Part shown: piece after piece, positions 44,921-53,592 of the stretch
Numbering within the stretch: position 1 is the first letter of the stretch
How the letters are laid out: every line of letters begins with the position of its first letter
Assembly: GCA_903876735.1 (NCBI GenBank)
Contig: CAIRAW010000028.1
Location: forward strand, 1-64,000
Origin: an uncultured beta proteobacterium
GTDB taxonomy: Bacteria; Pseudomonadota; Gammaproteobacteria; Burkholderiales; Burkholderiaceae_C
Length of the DNA: 64,000 nt
Direction: 5' to 3'
Notes under the pieces: model-generated
Databases searched by the model: none
What the model was told of the DNA's origin: nothing
What the model saw: the letters and a program-made list of their open reading frames with translations, nothing else
Translations under genes and position numbers: made by a program

Positions 44921-46183
44921 ATGAAGTTTGCTTTGAAAGTAGTTGCTGCCACGGCCGCCGCCTTGTGCTTTGGCAGTGCCTTTGCCCAAAAGGGTGAGGT
45001 CGTCAAGATCGTTCGGATTGATCCCCTGACCGGGCTGCTCGGTCCGGTCGGCGTGAGCCAGCTCAAGGGTTACCAGTTTTTTGCCGAGAAGTACAGCGGT
45101 CTGCCGGTCGCCGGCAACCCCGGACAGCCAGGCAACCCGGCCGGCGTGAAGTTCGAGATCACCGGTATCGACAACAAGCTCAGCCCGGCCGAAAGCCTGA
45201 ACGCCTTGAAGGCGGCGATCGATCAGGGCGCTCGCTACATTATTCAGGGCAACGGCTCCTCGGTGGCGCTGGCGCTGTCGGATGCCGTGACCAAGCACAA
45301 CGAACGCAATCCGGGCAAAGAGGTGCTCTACCTCAACGACTCGGCGGTGGATCCGGACCTGACCAACAGCAAGTGCAGCTACTGGCATTTCCGTTTTGAC
45401 GCCGATACCTCGATGAAGATGGAAGCCATGGGCGGCTTCATGGCCGAGCAAAAGGACATCAAGAAGGTCTACATCCTGGGGCAGAACTACTCGCATGGCG
45501 TGCAGGTTGCCAAGTACATCAAGGAAGTGCTGGCGCGCAAGCGTGGCGACATCCAGATCGTTGGCGAAGACCTTCACCCGCTGGCGCAGGTGCGCGATTT
45601 CTCGCCCTACATCGCCAAGATCAAGGCCACCGGCGCCGACACCGTGGTGACCGGGAACTGGGGTTCGGATCTCTCGCTGCTGATCAAGGCCGCCAACGAG
45701 GGTGGCTACAACGGCAAGTTCTTTACCTACTACGCGGGTGTCACCGGCACGCCGACGGCTCTGGGTACCAATGGGTCCGGCCGGGTTTACCAGATTGCCT
45801 ACAACCACTACAACATGGGTGGGCAGATGGACAAGTGGATGAACGAGTTCAAGAAGAAGTACAACGACGACTTCTACACCGGCGCCACCATGCGCATTTA
45901 CGAGACCCTGGGCGCGGCCATGGCCAAGGCCAAATCGACCGACCCGGTCAAGGTGGCTGCGGCGCTGGAAGGCATCAAGGTCAAGAGCTTCAATGGTGAA
46001 GTCGAAATCCGCAAGGCCGACCATCAGTTGCAGCAGCCGCTTTACATGACGGTTTGGGAGAAAGCCAGTGCCAAGTATCCGTACAGCCCGGAAAACACCG
46101 GCATGACGCTGGCACCGCTCAAGGAGTACCCGAACTATGTATCGAGCACCCCGACGAGCTGCCAGATGAAGCGCCCTGGCTGA
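44921..46183 (+). CDS. HAAT-family ABC transporter substrate-binding protein
   Basis: 420 residues from MKFALKVVAATAAALC, preceded by ggagatcaaa. Signal peptide cleaved after SAFA. A periplasmic-binding fold type I follows, with PLTGLLGPVGVSQLKGYQFF at the start of lobe 1, the SSVALALSDAVTKHNERNPGKEV region, and the RDFSPYIAKIKATGADTVVTGNWGSDLSLLIK hinge segment. The family binds branched-chain amino acids, amides or aromatic and aliphatic acids. The catabolic context favours an organic acid, but the ligand cannot be read from sequence. A rho-independent terminator separates it from the permease genes. Confidence 0.9.
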   Translation: MKFALKVVAATAAALCFGSAFAQKGEVVKIVRIDPLTGLLGPVGVSQLKGYQFFAEKYSGLPVAGNPGQPGNPAGVKFEITGIDNKLSPAESLNALKAAIDQGARYIIQGNGSSVALALSDAVTKHNERNPGKEVLYLNDSAVDPDLTNSKCSYWHFRFDADTSMKMEAMGGFMAEQKDIKKVYILGQNYSHGVQVAKYIKEVLARKRGDIQIVGEDLHPLAQVRDFSPYIAKIKATGADTVVTGNWGSDLSLLIKAANEGGYNGKFFTYYAGVTGTPTALGTNGSGRVYQIAYNHYNMGGQMDKWMNEFKKKYNDDFYTGATMRIYETLGAAMAKAKSTDPVKVAAALEGIKVKSFNGEVEIRKADHQLQQPLYMTVWEKASAKYPYSPENTGMTLAPLKEYPNYVSSTPTSCQMKRPG

Positions 46184-46204
46184 TTGCGCTGCGTCTTCCT
46201 GCAC

Positions 46205-46241
46205 CAGCCCGGGCGGGTGTACCGTTTCGGGCTGTTTTTTT
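46205..46241 (+). terminator. Rho-independent terminator after the binding-protein gene
   Basis: CAGCCCG (46205-46211) pairs with CGGGCTG (46228-46234), followed at once by seven T. It lies between the binding-protein stop and the livH-like start. Partial read-through would give more binding protein than membrane components, as is usual for ABC importers. Confidence 0.85.
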
Positions 46242-46269
46242 GTCTACTGCGGAATTAAGGATCGTTTGA

Positions 46270-47304
46270 ATGGAGTTCGTCATCATCTCGACGCTCAACG
46301 GCTTGAGCTACGGTCTGCTGTTGTTCATGCTGAGTTCGGGTCTGACCCTGATCTTCAGCATGATGGGGGTTCTCAATTTTGCCCACGCCAGCTTTTACAT
46401 GCTCGGGGCTTATATCGGTTACACCGTGTCGGGCCTGGTCGGTTTCTGGCCGGCGCTGCTGATTGCGCCCTTGATCGTGGGGGGGCTGGGTGCCTTGTTC
46501 GAGCGCCATTTTCTGCGCAAGGTGCACAAGTTCGGCCATGTGCCCGAGTTGCTGATCACCTTCGGACTCTCGTATGTGATTCTGGAACTGGTGCAACTGG
46601 TCTGGGGCCGCATTGCGCTTGAGTTCCGCCCGCCCGACCTGCTCCAGGGACCGGCCTTCACCCTGATCAACCATTCACTCAAGGGTCTGAATCTGCTCTG
46701 GGGTGCGGCACCGGCCGAACTCTGCAGTTCAGTCGATGCGACCGTGCGTGTAGTGTGCTCACCGTTTCCTGCAACGCGCGCCTTCATGATGCTGGTTGCG
46801 CTGGTCATGCTGTTCTCGGTCTGGCTGCTGCTGATGCGTACCCGCATTGGCCTGGTGATCCAGGCAGCGCTAACGCATCCGGAGGCGGTCGAGTCGCTCG
46901 GCCACAATGTACCGGCGGTGTTCATGATGGTGTTCGGTGCTGGCGCCGGTCTGGCCGGTCTGGCTGGCGTGATTGGCGGCAGCACCTTTCTGACCGAGCC
47001 GGCGATGGCGGCCACGGTGGGTTCGGTCATTTTTGTGGTGGTCGTGGTCGGCGGTATGGGCTCGCTGCCCGGCGCTTTTCTGGCCTCGGTGCTGATCGGC
47101 CTGATCCAGACTTTTGCCGTTGCCTTTGATTATTCGCTGGGCACGCTGGCGGCGCAGTTGGGGCTGACGCTGAGCAGTGGTGCGCTGCAAAATTCGTTCA
47201 TCAAACTGACCCTGTCACAGGTGGCGCCGATTCTGCCCTACCTGTTTCTGGTCCTGATCCTGATTTTCCGGCCCAAGGGCCTGCTCGGCACGCGGGAGGG
47301 CTGA
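46270..47304 (+). CDS. HAAT-family ABC importer permease, LivH type
   Basis: 344 residues with about eight membrane helices. Starts NGLSYGLLLFMLSSGLTLIFSMMGVLNFAHASFYMLGAYIG, the standard LivH beginning, and contains the EAA-like loop region LTHPEAVESLGHN. There is an inserted loop of about 35 residues (LWGAAPAELCSSVDATVRVVCSPFP) between helices, longer than in E. coli LivH. An aagga site precedes the ATG. livM follows after three bases. Confidence 0.92.
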   Translation: MEFVIISTLNGLSYGLLLFMLSSGLTLIFSMMGVLNFAHASFYMLGAYIGYTVSGLVGFWPALLIAPLIVGGLGALFERHFLRKVHKFGHVPELLITFGLSYVILELVQLVWGRIALEFRPPDLLQGPAFTLINHSLKGLNLLWGAAPAELCSSVDATVRVVCSPFPATRAFMMLVALVMLFSVWLLLMRTRIGLVIQAALTHPEAVESLGHNVPAVFMMVFGAGAGLAGLAGVIGGSTFLTEPAMAATVGSVIFVVVVVGGMGSLPGAFLASVLIGLIQTFAVAFDYSLGTLAAQLGLTLSSGALQNSFIKLTLSQVAPILPYLFLVLILIFRPKGLLGTREG

Positions 47305-47307
47305 GCC

Positions 47308-48597
47308 ATGCGAACTACCTACGAATTCAAACCTCTTAATGTCGGGCGCTGGCTGATCTGGAGCCTGTTTGCCTTGTTGCTGGCGGTGATACCGCTGTTC
47401 TTCAGCAGCAGTCTGGCCAGCACCATCCTGTCGCAAATGGGGATTGCCATCATTGCCTGCCTGTCCTACAACATGCTGCTGGGGCAGGGCGGCATGCTGA
47501 GCTTCGGCCATGCGGTCTATACCGGCCTGGGCGCTTTTCTGGCGATTCATGCGCTTAATGGCATCAGCGACGGCTCGCTGCCGATACCGGTCGCTGCCGT
47601 GCCGCTGGTCGGCGGCCTGGCCGGCATGGGCTTTGCAGCCCTGCTGGGCTATGTGACGACACGCAAGGCCGGAACCACCTTTGCCATGATCACCATGGGC
47701 ATGGGGGAACTGGTGTTTGCCATGTCGCTGATGATTCCCGAGTTCTTTGGCGGCGAGGGTGGTGTTTCGGGTAACCGGGTCATCGGCAAGCCCTTCATGG
47801 GCATCAGCTACGGGCCGCCGATCCAGGTCTATTACCTGATTGCGATCTACACCTTCTTTGCCGTCGCCGCGATGTACGCCTTCACGCGCACGCCGCTCGG
47901 GCGCATGCTCAATGCCGTGCGCGACAACCCGGAGCGGGTCGAATTTGTCGGCTACAACACGCAGCGCATCCGCTATACGGCCTTCATCATTGCCGGTTTC
48001 TTTGCCGGCATATCAGGCGGGCTGGGCGCGCTCAATTTCGAAATCGTCACAGCCGAGGTGGTGGGCGCCGCGCGCTCTGGTGCTTACCTGCTGTTCACGT
48101 TTCTGGGCGGTGCGACCTTCTTCTTCGGCCCCATCATTGGCGCCATCCTGATGGTGCTGGCCTTCGTTCTGTTCAGCGAATTCACCAAGGCCTGGCTGCT
48201 GTATCTGGGTCTGATCTTTCTGTTCATGGTGATGTATGCGCCCGGCGGCGTGGCTTCGCTCATCATGATGAACCTGCGGGTGGCGATGTACGGCTTCTTG
48301 CGCCGGCTCTGGGTCAGTTATCTGGCGCTGGCAGTGACCGCCATCGTCACCTTGCTCGGGGCCGCTGCGATGATCGAAATGGTCTACCACCTGCAACTCA
48401 ATTCGGCGCTCGGCTCGGAACTGCATTTCATGGCGATGACGCTGGACGCCAAGGGCCTCAACAGCTGGTTTGGCGCGATCTTTGTCATGCTGACCGGCCT
48501 CGGTCTGTTCGAGGTCTGCCGGCGTCAATTCGCGCTGGAGTGGGGCCAGATACAGGAAGACATCGAGAAGGAAGTCAAGCGGAGGGCTGCGCTATGA
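47308..48597 (+). CDS. HAAT-family ABC importer permease, LivM type, with C-terminal extension
   Basis: 429 residues. The LivM core (about 15-310) contains SYNMLLGQGGMLSFGHAVYTGLGAF and TPLGRMLNAVRDNPERVEFVGYNT. Residues about 320-429 form an extension beyond the usual LivM end (which is near YAPGGVASLI), with two further hydrophobic segments and a charged tail (EWGQIQEDIEKEVKRRAAL). E. coli LivM is also long but is extended at its N terminus. The stop overlaps the LivG start (ATGA). Confidence 0.9.
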   Translation: MRTTYEFKPLNVGRWLIWSLFALLLAVIPLFFSSSLASTILSQMGIAIIACLSYNMLLGQGGMLSFGHAVYTGLGAFLAIHALNGISDGSLPIPVAAVPLVGGLAGMGFAALLGYVTTRKAGTTFAMITMGMGELVFAMSLMIPEFFGGEGGVSGNRVIGKPFMGISYGPPIQVYYLIAIYTFFAVAAMYAFTRTPLGRMLNAVRDNPERVEFVGYNTQRIRYTAFIIAGFFAGISGGLGALNFEIVTAEVVGAARSGAYLLFTFLGGATFFFGPIIGAILMVLAFVLFSEFTKAWLLYLGLIFLFMVMYAPGGVASLIMMNLRVAMYGFLRRLWVSYLALAVTAIVTLLGAAAMIEMVYHLQLNSALGSELHFMAMTLDAKGLNSWFGAIFVMLTGLGLFEVCRRQFALEWGQIQEDIEKEVKRRAAL

Positions 48598-49364
48598 GCT
48601 ACGCCCTGGAACTAAAGGATTTGCGCAAGGCTTTCGGCAAGAGCGAGATCATTCGCGGCATCAACCTGGCCATTCCCGCCGGTGAACGCGTTGGCATCAT
48701 CGGCCCGAACGGGGCCGGCAAGTCGACCCTGTTCAACCTGATCAGCGGGCGCTTTGAGCCCAGCAGCGGCGAAGTGCTGCTCAATGGTGAGCGCATCAGC
48801 GGCAAGAAGCCCTTCGAGATCAACCGCATGGGACTCTCGCGCAGCTTTCAGATCACCAACATCTTCCCCAAGCTCAGCGTCTTCGAGAACCTGCGCTGCG
48901 GCGTGCTCTGGAGCCTTGGCTACAAGTACAGCTTCTGGAAGTTTCTGGCCGACCTGAAGGATGCCAACGAGCGCACCGAAGAACTGATGGAAATGGTCAA
49001 GCTCGACAAGAAGCACGATGTGCTGGCCATGAACCTGACCTATGCCGAGCAGCGCGCACTGGAGATTGGCATCACCATCGCGGGCGGCGCCAACGTCATT
49101 CTGCTTGACGAGCCGACCGCCGGCATGAGCAAGTCAGAGACCAGCCGATTCATCAAGCTGATCAAGGATGTGACTGTGGGCAAGACCCTGTTGACCGTGG
49201 AGCACGACATGGGCGTGGTGTTCGGACTGGCTGACAAGATTGCGGTGGTTGTCTACGGCGAACTATTGGCCTACGACACGCCCGAAGCCGTGCGCGCCAA
49301 TCAGCGTGTTCAGGAGGCCTACCTAGGCTCTTCTGTGGCTGACTCTCAAGCAGGGGGGCACTGA
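48594..49364 (+). CDS. HAAT-family ABC importer ATPase, LivG type, atypical signature loop
   Basis: 256 residues from the ATG overlapping the livM stop, with ggagg upstream. Walker A GPNGAGKST is canonical, Walker B is VILLDEPTAGMS, and the switch histidine is in LTVEHD. The signature loop is LTYAEQ at residues 148-153, where the family usually has LSYGEQ or LSYGQQ: the serine is threonine and the glycine is alanine. An in-frame ATG at 48540 is rejected since it lies inside livM. See findings for the coupling with the LivF change. Confidence 0.92.
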   Translation: MSYALELKDLRKAFGKSEIIRGINLAIPAGERVGIIGPNGAGKSTLFNLISGRFEPSSGEVLLNGERISGKKPFEINRMGLSRSFQITNIFPKLSVFENLRCGVLWSLGYKYSFWKFLADLKDANERTEELMEMVKLDKKHDVLAMNLTYAEQRALEIGITIAGGANVILLDEPTAGMSKSETSRFIKLIKDVTVGKTLLTVEHDMGVVFGLADKIAVVVYGELLAYDTPEAVRANQRVQEAYLGSSVADSQAGGH

Positions 49365-49366
49365 TC

Positions 49367-50062
49367 ATGTTGAAGATTGACAACCTGCATGCCTTCTACG
49401 GCAAAAGCCATGTCCTGCACGGCGTTCACCTGAATGTGAATGAGGGCGAAATCACGGCGCTGCTGGGGCGCAACGGTTCGGGCCGCTCCACCACGGCCAA
49501 AGCCATCATGGGCCTGGTCGATTGCCAGGGTTCGGTGCTCTGGAAGGGGCAGGAAATCCGGGGCAAACGAACGTTTGAGATTGCCCATTTGGGTATTGGC
49601 TATGTGCCCGAGAGCCGTGATATTTTCCCGACGCTCACGGTTGAACAGAACCTGTACCTGGGCCAGAAAAGCGCGCGCAAAGCCGGGCGCTGGTCGCTGA
49701 ATGACATGTACCAGATGTTTCCGCGGCTCGAAGAGCGCCGCAACACGCTGGCCGGCGTCATGTCTGGCGGCGAGCAGCAGATGCTTACGCTGTGCCGCAC
49801 CCTGATGGGTGACCCCGACCTGATCATCATCGACGAGCCGACCGAAGGCCTGGCGCCCAAGATCGTGGAACTGGTGGCGCAGTACCTGAAAGAACTCAAG
49901 AAGCGTGGCATTTCTGTGCTGCTGATCGAACAGAAACTGACGATTGCCATGGATATTTCGGATCGCTGCATGGTCATGGGCCACGGCAGCATCGTGTTCA
50001 CCGGCACACCGACTGAACTGCGCAATGACAACTACATCCGCAAGGAGTGGCTTGAGGTCTGA
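49367..50062 (+). CDS. HAAT-family ABC importer ATPase, LivF type, Walker A lysine replaced
   Basis: 231 residues. Walker A reads GRNGSGRST at residues 34-42, so the normally invariant lysine is R40 (codon CGC, 49484-49486). The signature MSGGEQQ, Walker B LIIIDEPTEGLAP and the LivF-type switch segment LLIEQK (glutamine in place of histidine, normal for LivF) are present. Follows LivG by two bases. The reading frame is otherwise intact, so this is a real substitution unless the sequence has an error. Confidence 0.92.
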   Translation: MLKIDNLHAFYGKSHVLHGVHLNVNEGEITALLGRNGSGRSTTAKAIMGLVDCQGSVLWKGQEIRGKRTFEIAHLGIGYVPESRDIFPTLTVEQNLYLGQKSARKAGRWSLNDMYQMFPRLEERRNTLAGVMSGGEQQMLTLCRTLMGDPDLIIIDEPTEGLAPKIVELVAQYLKELKKRGISVLLIEQKLTIAMDISDRCMVMGHGSIVFTGTPTELRNDNYIRKEWLEV

Positions 50063-50167
50063 CGGCCTTGTCCCACTCGTGACAAAACAGGGATGCCGTA
50101 CCCGGTAGCCCTTTTACAATCAAAAAAACGCACGACCGTACTATTTTCACTTCCGAGGAAAGCAAGC

Positions 50168-52267
50168 ATGACCGCTGAATACAAAGTGCATGGCGACATC
50201 GCCATCATCACGCTCAATAATCCGCCCGTTAACGGGCTCGGACACGCGACCCGCCTGGGAATCGCTGACGCGCTGGCCCAGGCCAATGCCGATAGCGCCG
50301 TCAAGGCCGTCGTCCTGACCGGCGCAGGCAAAGCCTTCTCGGGCGGCGCCGACATCAAGGAATTTGGCAGCCCCAAGGCAATGCAGGAGCCGAACCTGCT
50401 GAGCGTTATTCTGGCCATCGAAAATTCCCCGAAGCCGGTGGTCGCTGCGATCCACAGTGTCTGCATGGGCGGCGGACTCGAACTGGCGCTGGGCTGTCAC
50501 TACCGCGTTGCCGCACCAGGCTGCAGCGTGGCGCTGCCCGAAGTCAAGCTCGGCTTGCTGCCGGGTGCTGGTGGTACGCAGCGTCTGCCGCGTGCCCTGG
50601 GCGTGGAGCCTGCGCTCAACATGATCGTCAGCGGCGAGGCGATCAAGAGCGAAATGCTCGCGATGGTGCCGGGTCAGAAACTGTTTGACAAGATGGCAGC
50701 CTCCGCTGAAACGCTGGCCGAAGAAGCGCTTGCTTTTGCGCGCTCGGTGGCCGATGCGCGGCCCCTGCCGCTGGTGCGCAAGCTGCCGTGCAAGCATCCG
50801 CAGGGCGCAGCCTACTTCCAGTTCGCCCGCAACATGGTCAAGGGCATGTCCAAGAACTTTCCGGCTCCGGCCAAATGTGTGGACGCTGTCGAAGCCGCGA
50901 CCACCAGGAAGTTTGATGACGGCATGACGGTTGAGCGCGAGATCTTCATCAACCTGATGTGGTCGCCTGAAAGCAAGGCCTTGCGCCACATCTTCCTGGC
51001 CGAGCGTGCGGCTTCCAAGATTCCGGATGTGCCGGCCGACACGCCGCTGCGCGAGATCAAGGCGCTGGCCGTGATTGGTGCGGGCACCATGGGTGGCGGC
51101 ATCACGATGAACTTCCTCAACGCCGGTATTCCGGTCACGATGCTGGAGATGAAGCAGGACGCGCTGGACCGCGGCGTGGCCACGATCCGCAAGAATTACG
51201 AAGCACAGGTCAAGAAGGGCAAGCTCAAGCAGGACAAGTACGAGCAGCGCATGAGCCTGCTCACCACCACGCTGAGCTATGACGACCTGAAGAATGCCGA
51301 CATGGTGATCGAGGCCGTGTTCGAAGAGATCGGCGTCAAGGAAGCGGTGTTCAAGGAACTCGACCGCGTCATGAAACCAGGCGCCATTTTGGCCTCCAAC
51401 ACTTCGACGCTGGACGTCGACAAGATCGCGTCGTTTACAAAGCGGCCGCAGGATGTGGTTGGCCTGCACTTTTTCAGCCCCGCCAATGTGATGAAGTTGC
51501 TCGAAGTTGTGCGCGGCGCCAAGACCGCCAAGGACGTGATGGCCACCGTGATGGTGATTGCCAAAAAGATCAAGAAGACGGCTGTGGTGTCGGGCGTCTG
51601 CGATGGCTTTATCGGCAACCGCATGATCGAGCAGTACGGCCGCCAGGGCGGCTTTCTGCTTGACGAAGGCTGCACGCCGGCGCAGGTTGACAAGGCGATC
51701 GAAAAATTCGGCTTTGCGATGGGACCGTTTCGCATGGGCGATCTGGCCGGCAACGACATCGGTTGGGCCATTCGCAAGCGCCGCTACCAGGAAAAGCCGG
51801 ACATGAAGTACAGCAAGACGGCCGACCTGTTGTGCGAAAAGGGTCGCTACGGCCAGAAGACCGGTGCCGGCTGGTACGACTATGTTCCTGGCAAGCGCGA
51901 TGCGATCCCGAATGCCGAAGTCGTCGCCATGATCGAGGCGCACCGCAAGGCCCTGGGCATCACGCCGCGCAAGATTTCCGACGAAGAAATCGTGCAGCGC
52001 CTGGTCTACTCGCTGGTGAACGAAGCGGCACACATTCTTGAAGACGGCATCGCCTCCAAGGCAAGCGACATCGACATGGTCTACCTGATGGGCTACGGCT
52101 TCCCGATCTACCGCGGTGGCCCGATGAACTACGCCGATCAGGTCGGATTGTTCAATGTGGTGCAGGCGATGAACCGCTTTGCCCAGAACCCGCTTGACGA
52201 CGCCAAGTTCTGGCAGCCGGCGCCTTTGCTTGCCAAACTGGCGGCCGAAGGCAAAACGTTCAACTGA
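50168..52267 (+). CDS. FadB/FadJ-type enoyl-CoA hydratase / 3-hydroxyacyl-CoA dehydrogenase
   Basis: 699 residues from [20 protein letters not shown], preceded by gaggaa. Crotonase domain about 1-190, with oxyanion-hole segments [11 protein letters not shown] and [12 protein letters not shown] and the glutamates in [22 protein letters not shown] Rossmann domain starts near 297 ([15 protein letters not shown]), with catalytic H in [18 protein letters not shown], and two C-terminal 3HCDH domains follow. It does hydration and oxidation of trans-2-enoyl-CoA. It heads the beta-oxidation part of the island, 105 bases after LivF. Confidence 0.94.
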   Translation: MTAEYKVHGDIAIITLNNPPVNGLGHATRLGIADALAQANADSAVKAVVLTGAGKAFSGGADIKEFGSPKAMQEPNLLSVILAIENSPKPVVAAIHSVCMGGGLELALGCHYRVAAPGCSVALPEVKLGLLPGAGGTQRLPRALGVEPALNMIVSGEAIKSEMLAMVPGQKLFDKMAASAETLAEEALAFARSVADARPLPLVRKLPCKHPQGAAYFQFARNMVKGMSKNFPAPAKCVDAVEAATTRKFDDGMTVEREIFINLMWSPESKALRHIFLAERAASKIPDVPADTPLREIKALAVIGAGTMGGGITMNFLNAGIPVTMLEMKQDALDRGVATIRKNYEAQVKKGKLKQDKYEQRMSLLTTTLSYDDLKNADMVIEAVFEEIGVKEAVFKELDRVMKPGAILASNTSTLDVDKIASFTKRPQDVVGLHFFSPANVMKLLEVVRGAKTAKDVMATVMVIAKKIKKTAVVSGVCDGFIGNRMIEQYGRQGGFLLDEGCTPAQVDKAIEKFGFAMGPFRMGDLAGNDIGWAIRKRRYQEKPDMKYSKTADLLCEKGRYGQKTGAGWYDYVPGKRDAIPNAEVVAMIEAHRKALGITPRKISDEEIVQRLVYSLVNEAAHILEDGIASKASDIDMVYLMGYGFPIYRGGPMNYADQVGLFNVVQAMNRFAQNPLDDAKFWQPAPLLAKLAAEGKTFN

Positions 52268-52282
52268 TTAGAAAGATTCACC

Positions 52283-53458
52283 ATGACATCAGCCGTAATT
52301 GTTTCCACTGCCCGTACCCCGCTTGCCAAGAGTTGGAAGGGTTCCTTCAACATGACGCACGGCGCCACGCTGGGCGGCCATGCCGTCGAGCATGCGATCG
52401 CCCGCGCCGGTATTGAAGCCGGCGAAGTCGAGGACGTCATCATGGGCTGCGCCACGCCCGAAGGCGCAACCGGCGCCAACATTGCGCGCCAGGTCGCCCT
52501 CGTTGCAGGCTGTCCGATCACCGTTTCGGGCATGACGGTGAACCGTTTCTGTTCGTCCGGTCTGCAGTCGATTGCGCTGGCATCGCAGCGCATTATTGCG
52601 GGCGAAGGCGACATCTTTGTCGCTGGCGGCGTCGAAGCGATTTCCTGCGTGCAGCAAGAGATGAACCAGCACATGCTGGCTGACCCCTGGTTGCTGGAAA
52701 AAAAGCCCGAGATTTACTGGAACATGCTGCAGACGGCCGAGAACGTGGCCAAACGCTACAACATTGGTCGCGACGTGATGGACGAATACGGTGCGACCAG
52801 CCAGCAGCGCGCAACTGCAGCGCTTGAAGCCGGTCTGTTCACGGCCGAGATCGCACCGATCACCGTAACCATGGGAGTGGCCGACAAGGTCATGGGCTTG
52901 ATGACGAAGAAGGTCACAGTCAGCCAGGACGAAGGCATCCGCGCTGGTACCACGGTGCAGGCCATCAGCGGCCTGCGTTCGGCCGTCCCCGGTGGACTGA
53001 TCACCGCTGGCAATGCCAGCCAGTTTTCCGATGGTGCCGGCGCCGTAGTCGTAATGCACGAATCGGTTGCGGCGAAAAAGGGCCTGCAACCGCTCGGACG
53101 TTTCCTCGGCTTTGCCGTGGCTGGCTGCGAGCCTGACGAGATGGGCATCGGTCCGGTCTTTGCCATCCCCAAGGTGCTCGCACGTCTGGGTCTGAAGGTC
53201 AGCGACATCGACCTGTGGGAACTCAACGAAGCTTTTGCCGTGCAGGTGATTTATTGCCGCGACAAACTCGGCATTCCGAATGATCGCCTGAACGTCAACG
53301 GTGGCGCGATTGCCGTGGGCCACCCCTACGGCGTCAGCGGTCAACGCCTGACCGGCCATGCGCTGATCGAAGGCAAACGCCGTGGCGCCAAGCGCGTCTG
53401 CGTCACCATGTGCATCGGTGGCGGCATGGGCGCTGCTGGCATCTTCGAAGTTTTGTAA
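52283..53458 (+). CDS. Acetyl-CoA C-acyltransferase (thiolase)
   Basis: 391 residues, standard thiolase size. Nucleophile C90 in [15 protein letters not shown], the [16 protein letters not shown] histidine motif and the second cysteine in [13 protein letters not shown] are intact. It cleaves 3-ketoacyl-CoA with CoA to give acetyl-CoA. It starts 15 bases after the FadB-type gene and forms with it the classical FadBA pair. A long inverted repeat follows the stop codon. Confidence 0.95.
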   Translation: MTSAVIVSTARTPLAKSWKGSFNMTHGATLGGHAVEHAIARAGIEAGEVEDVIMGCATPEGATGANIARQVALVAGCPITVSGMTVNRFCSSGLQSIALASQRIIAGEGDIFVAGGVEAISCVQQEMNQHMLADPWLLEKKPEIYWNMLQTAENVAKRYNIGRDVMDEYGATSQQRATAALEAGLFTAEIAPITVTMGVADKVMGLMTKKVTVSQDEGIRAGTTVQAISGLRSAVPGGLITAGNASQFSDGAGAVVVMHESVAAKKGLQPLGRFLGFAVAGCEPDEMGIGPVFAIPKVLARLGLKVSDIDLWELNEAFAVQVIYCRDKLGIPNDRLNVNGGAIAVGHPYGVSGQRLTGHALIEGKRRGAKRVCVTMCIGGGMGAAGIFEVL

Positions 53459-53475
53459 GAATCGCTTGCCGCTTG

Positions 53476-53546
53476 TGTCATTGCGGGCTTGACCCGCAAT
53501 CCAGTTTGCACATGCCACTGGATGCCGGATCAGGTCCGGCATGACA
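53476..53546. repeat. 71-bp cruciform-forming intergenic repeat
   Basis: An outer TGTCAT/ATGACA stem encloses three perfect inner stems: TTGCGGG/CCCGCAA, TCCAGT/ACTGGA and ATGCCGGA/TCCGGCAT. The folded form is a four-way junction. This layout resembles dispersed palindromic intergenic repeats known in many proteobacteria. It lies between thiolase and acyl-CoA dehydrogenase and could stabilise or end the upstream transcript. No second copy was seen in this window. Confidence 0.8.
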
Positions 53547-53592
53547 AAGATCTAGGCGCTGGCATTTCATTTCCACTTTGTGCGAGGCCACC

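Noticed and set aside
44822-46204. 460-codon minus-strand frame opposite the binding-protein gene
   Set aside because: The binding protein has a signal peptide, ribosome site and terminator. The antisense frame has none of these.
50063-50167. TACAAT hexamer as a promoter for the FadB-type gene
   Set aside because: The hexamer resembles a -10, but no acceptable -35 lies 16-18 bases upstream.
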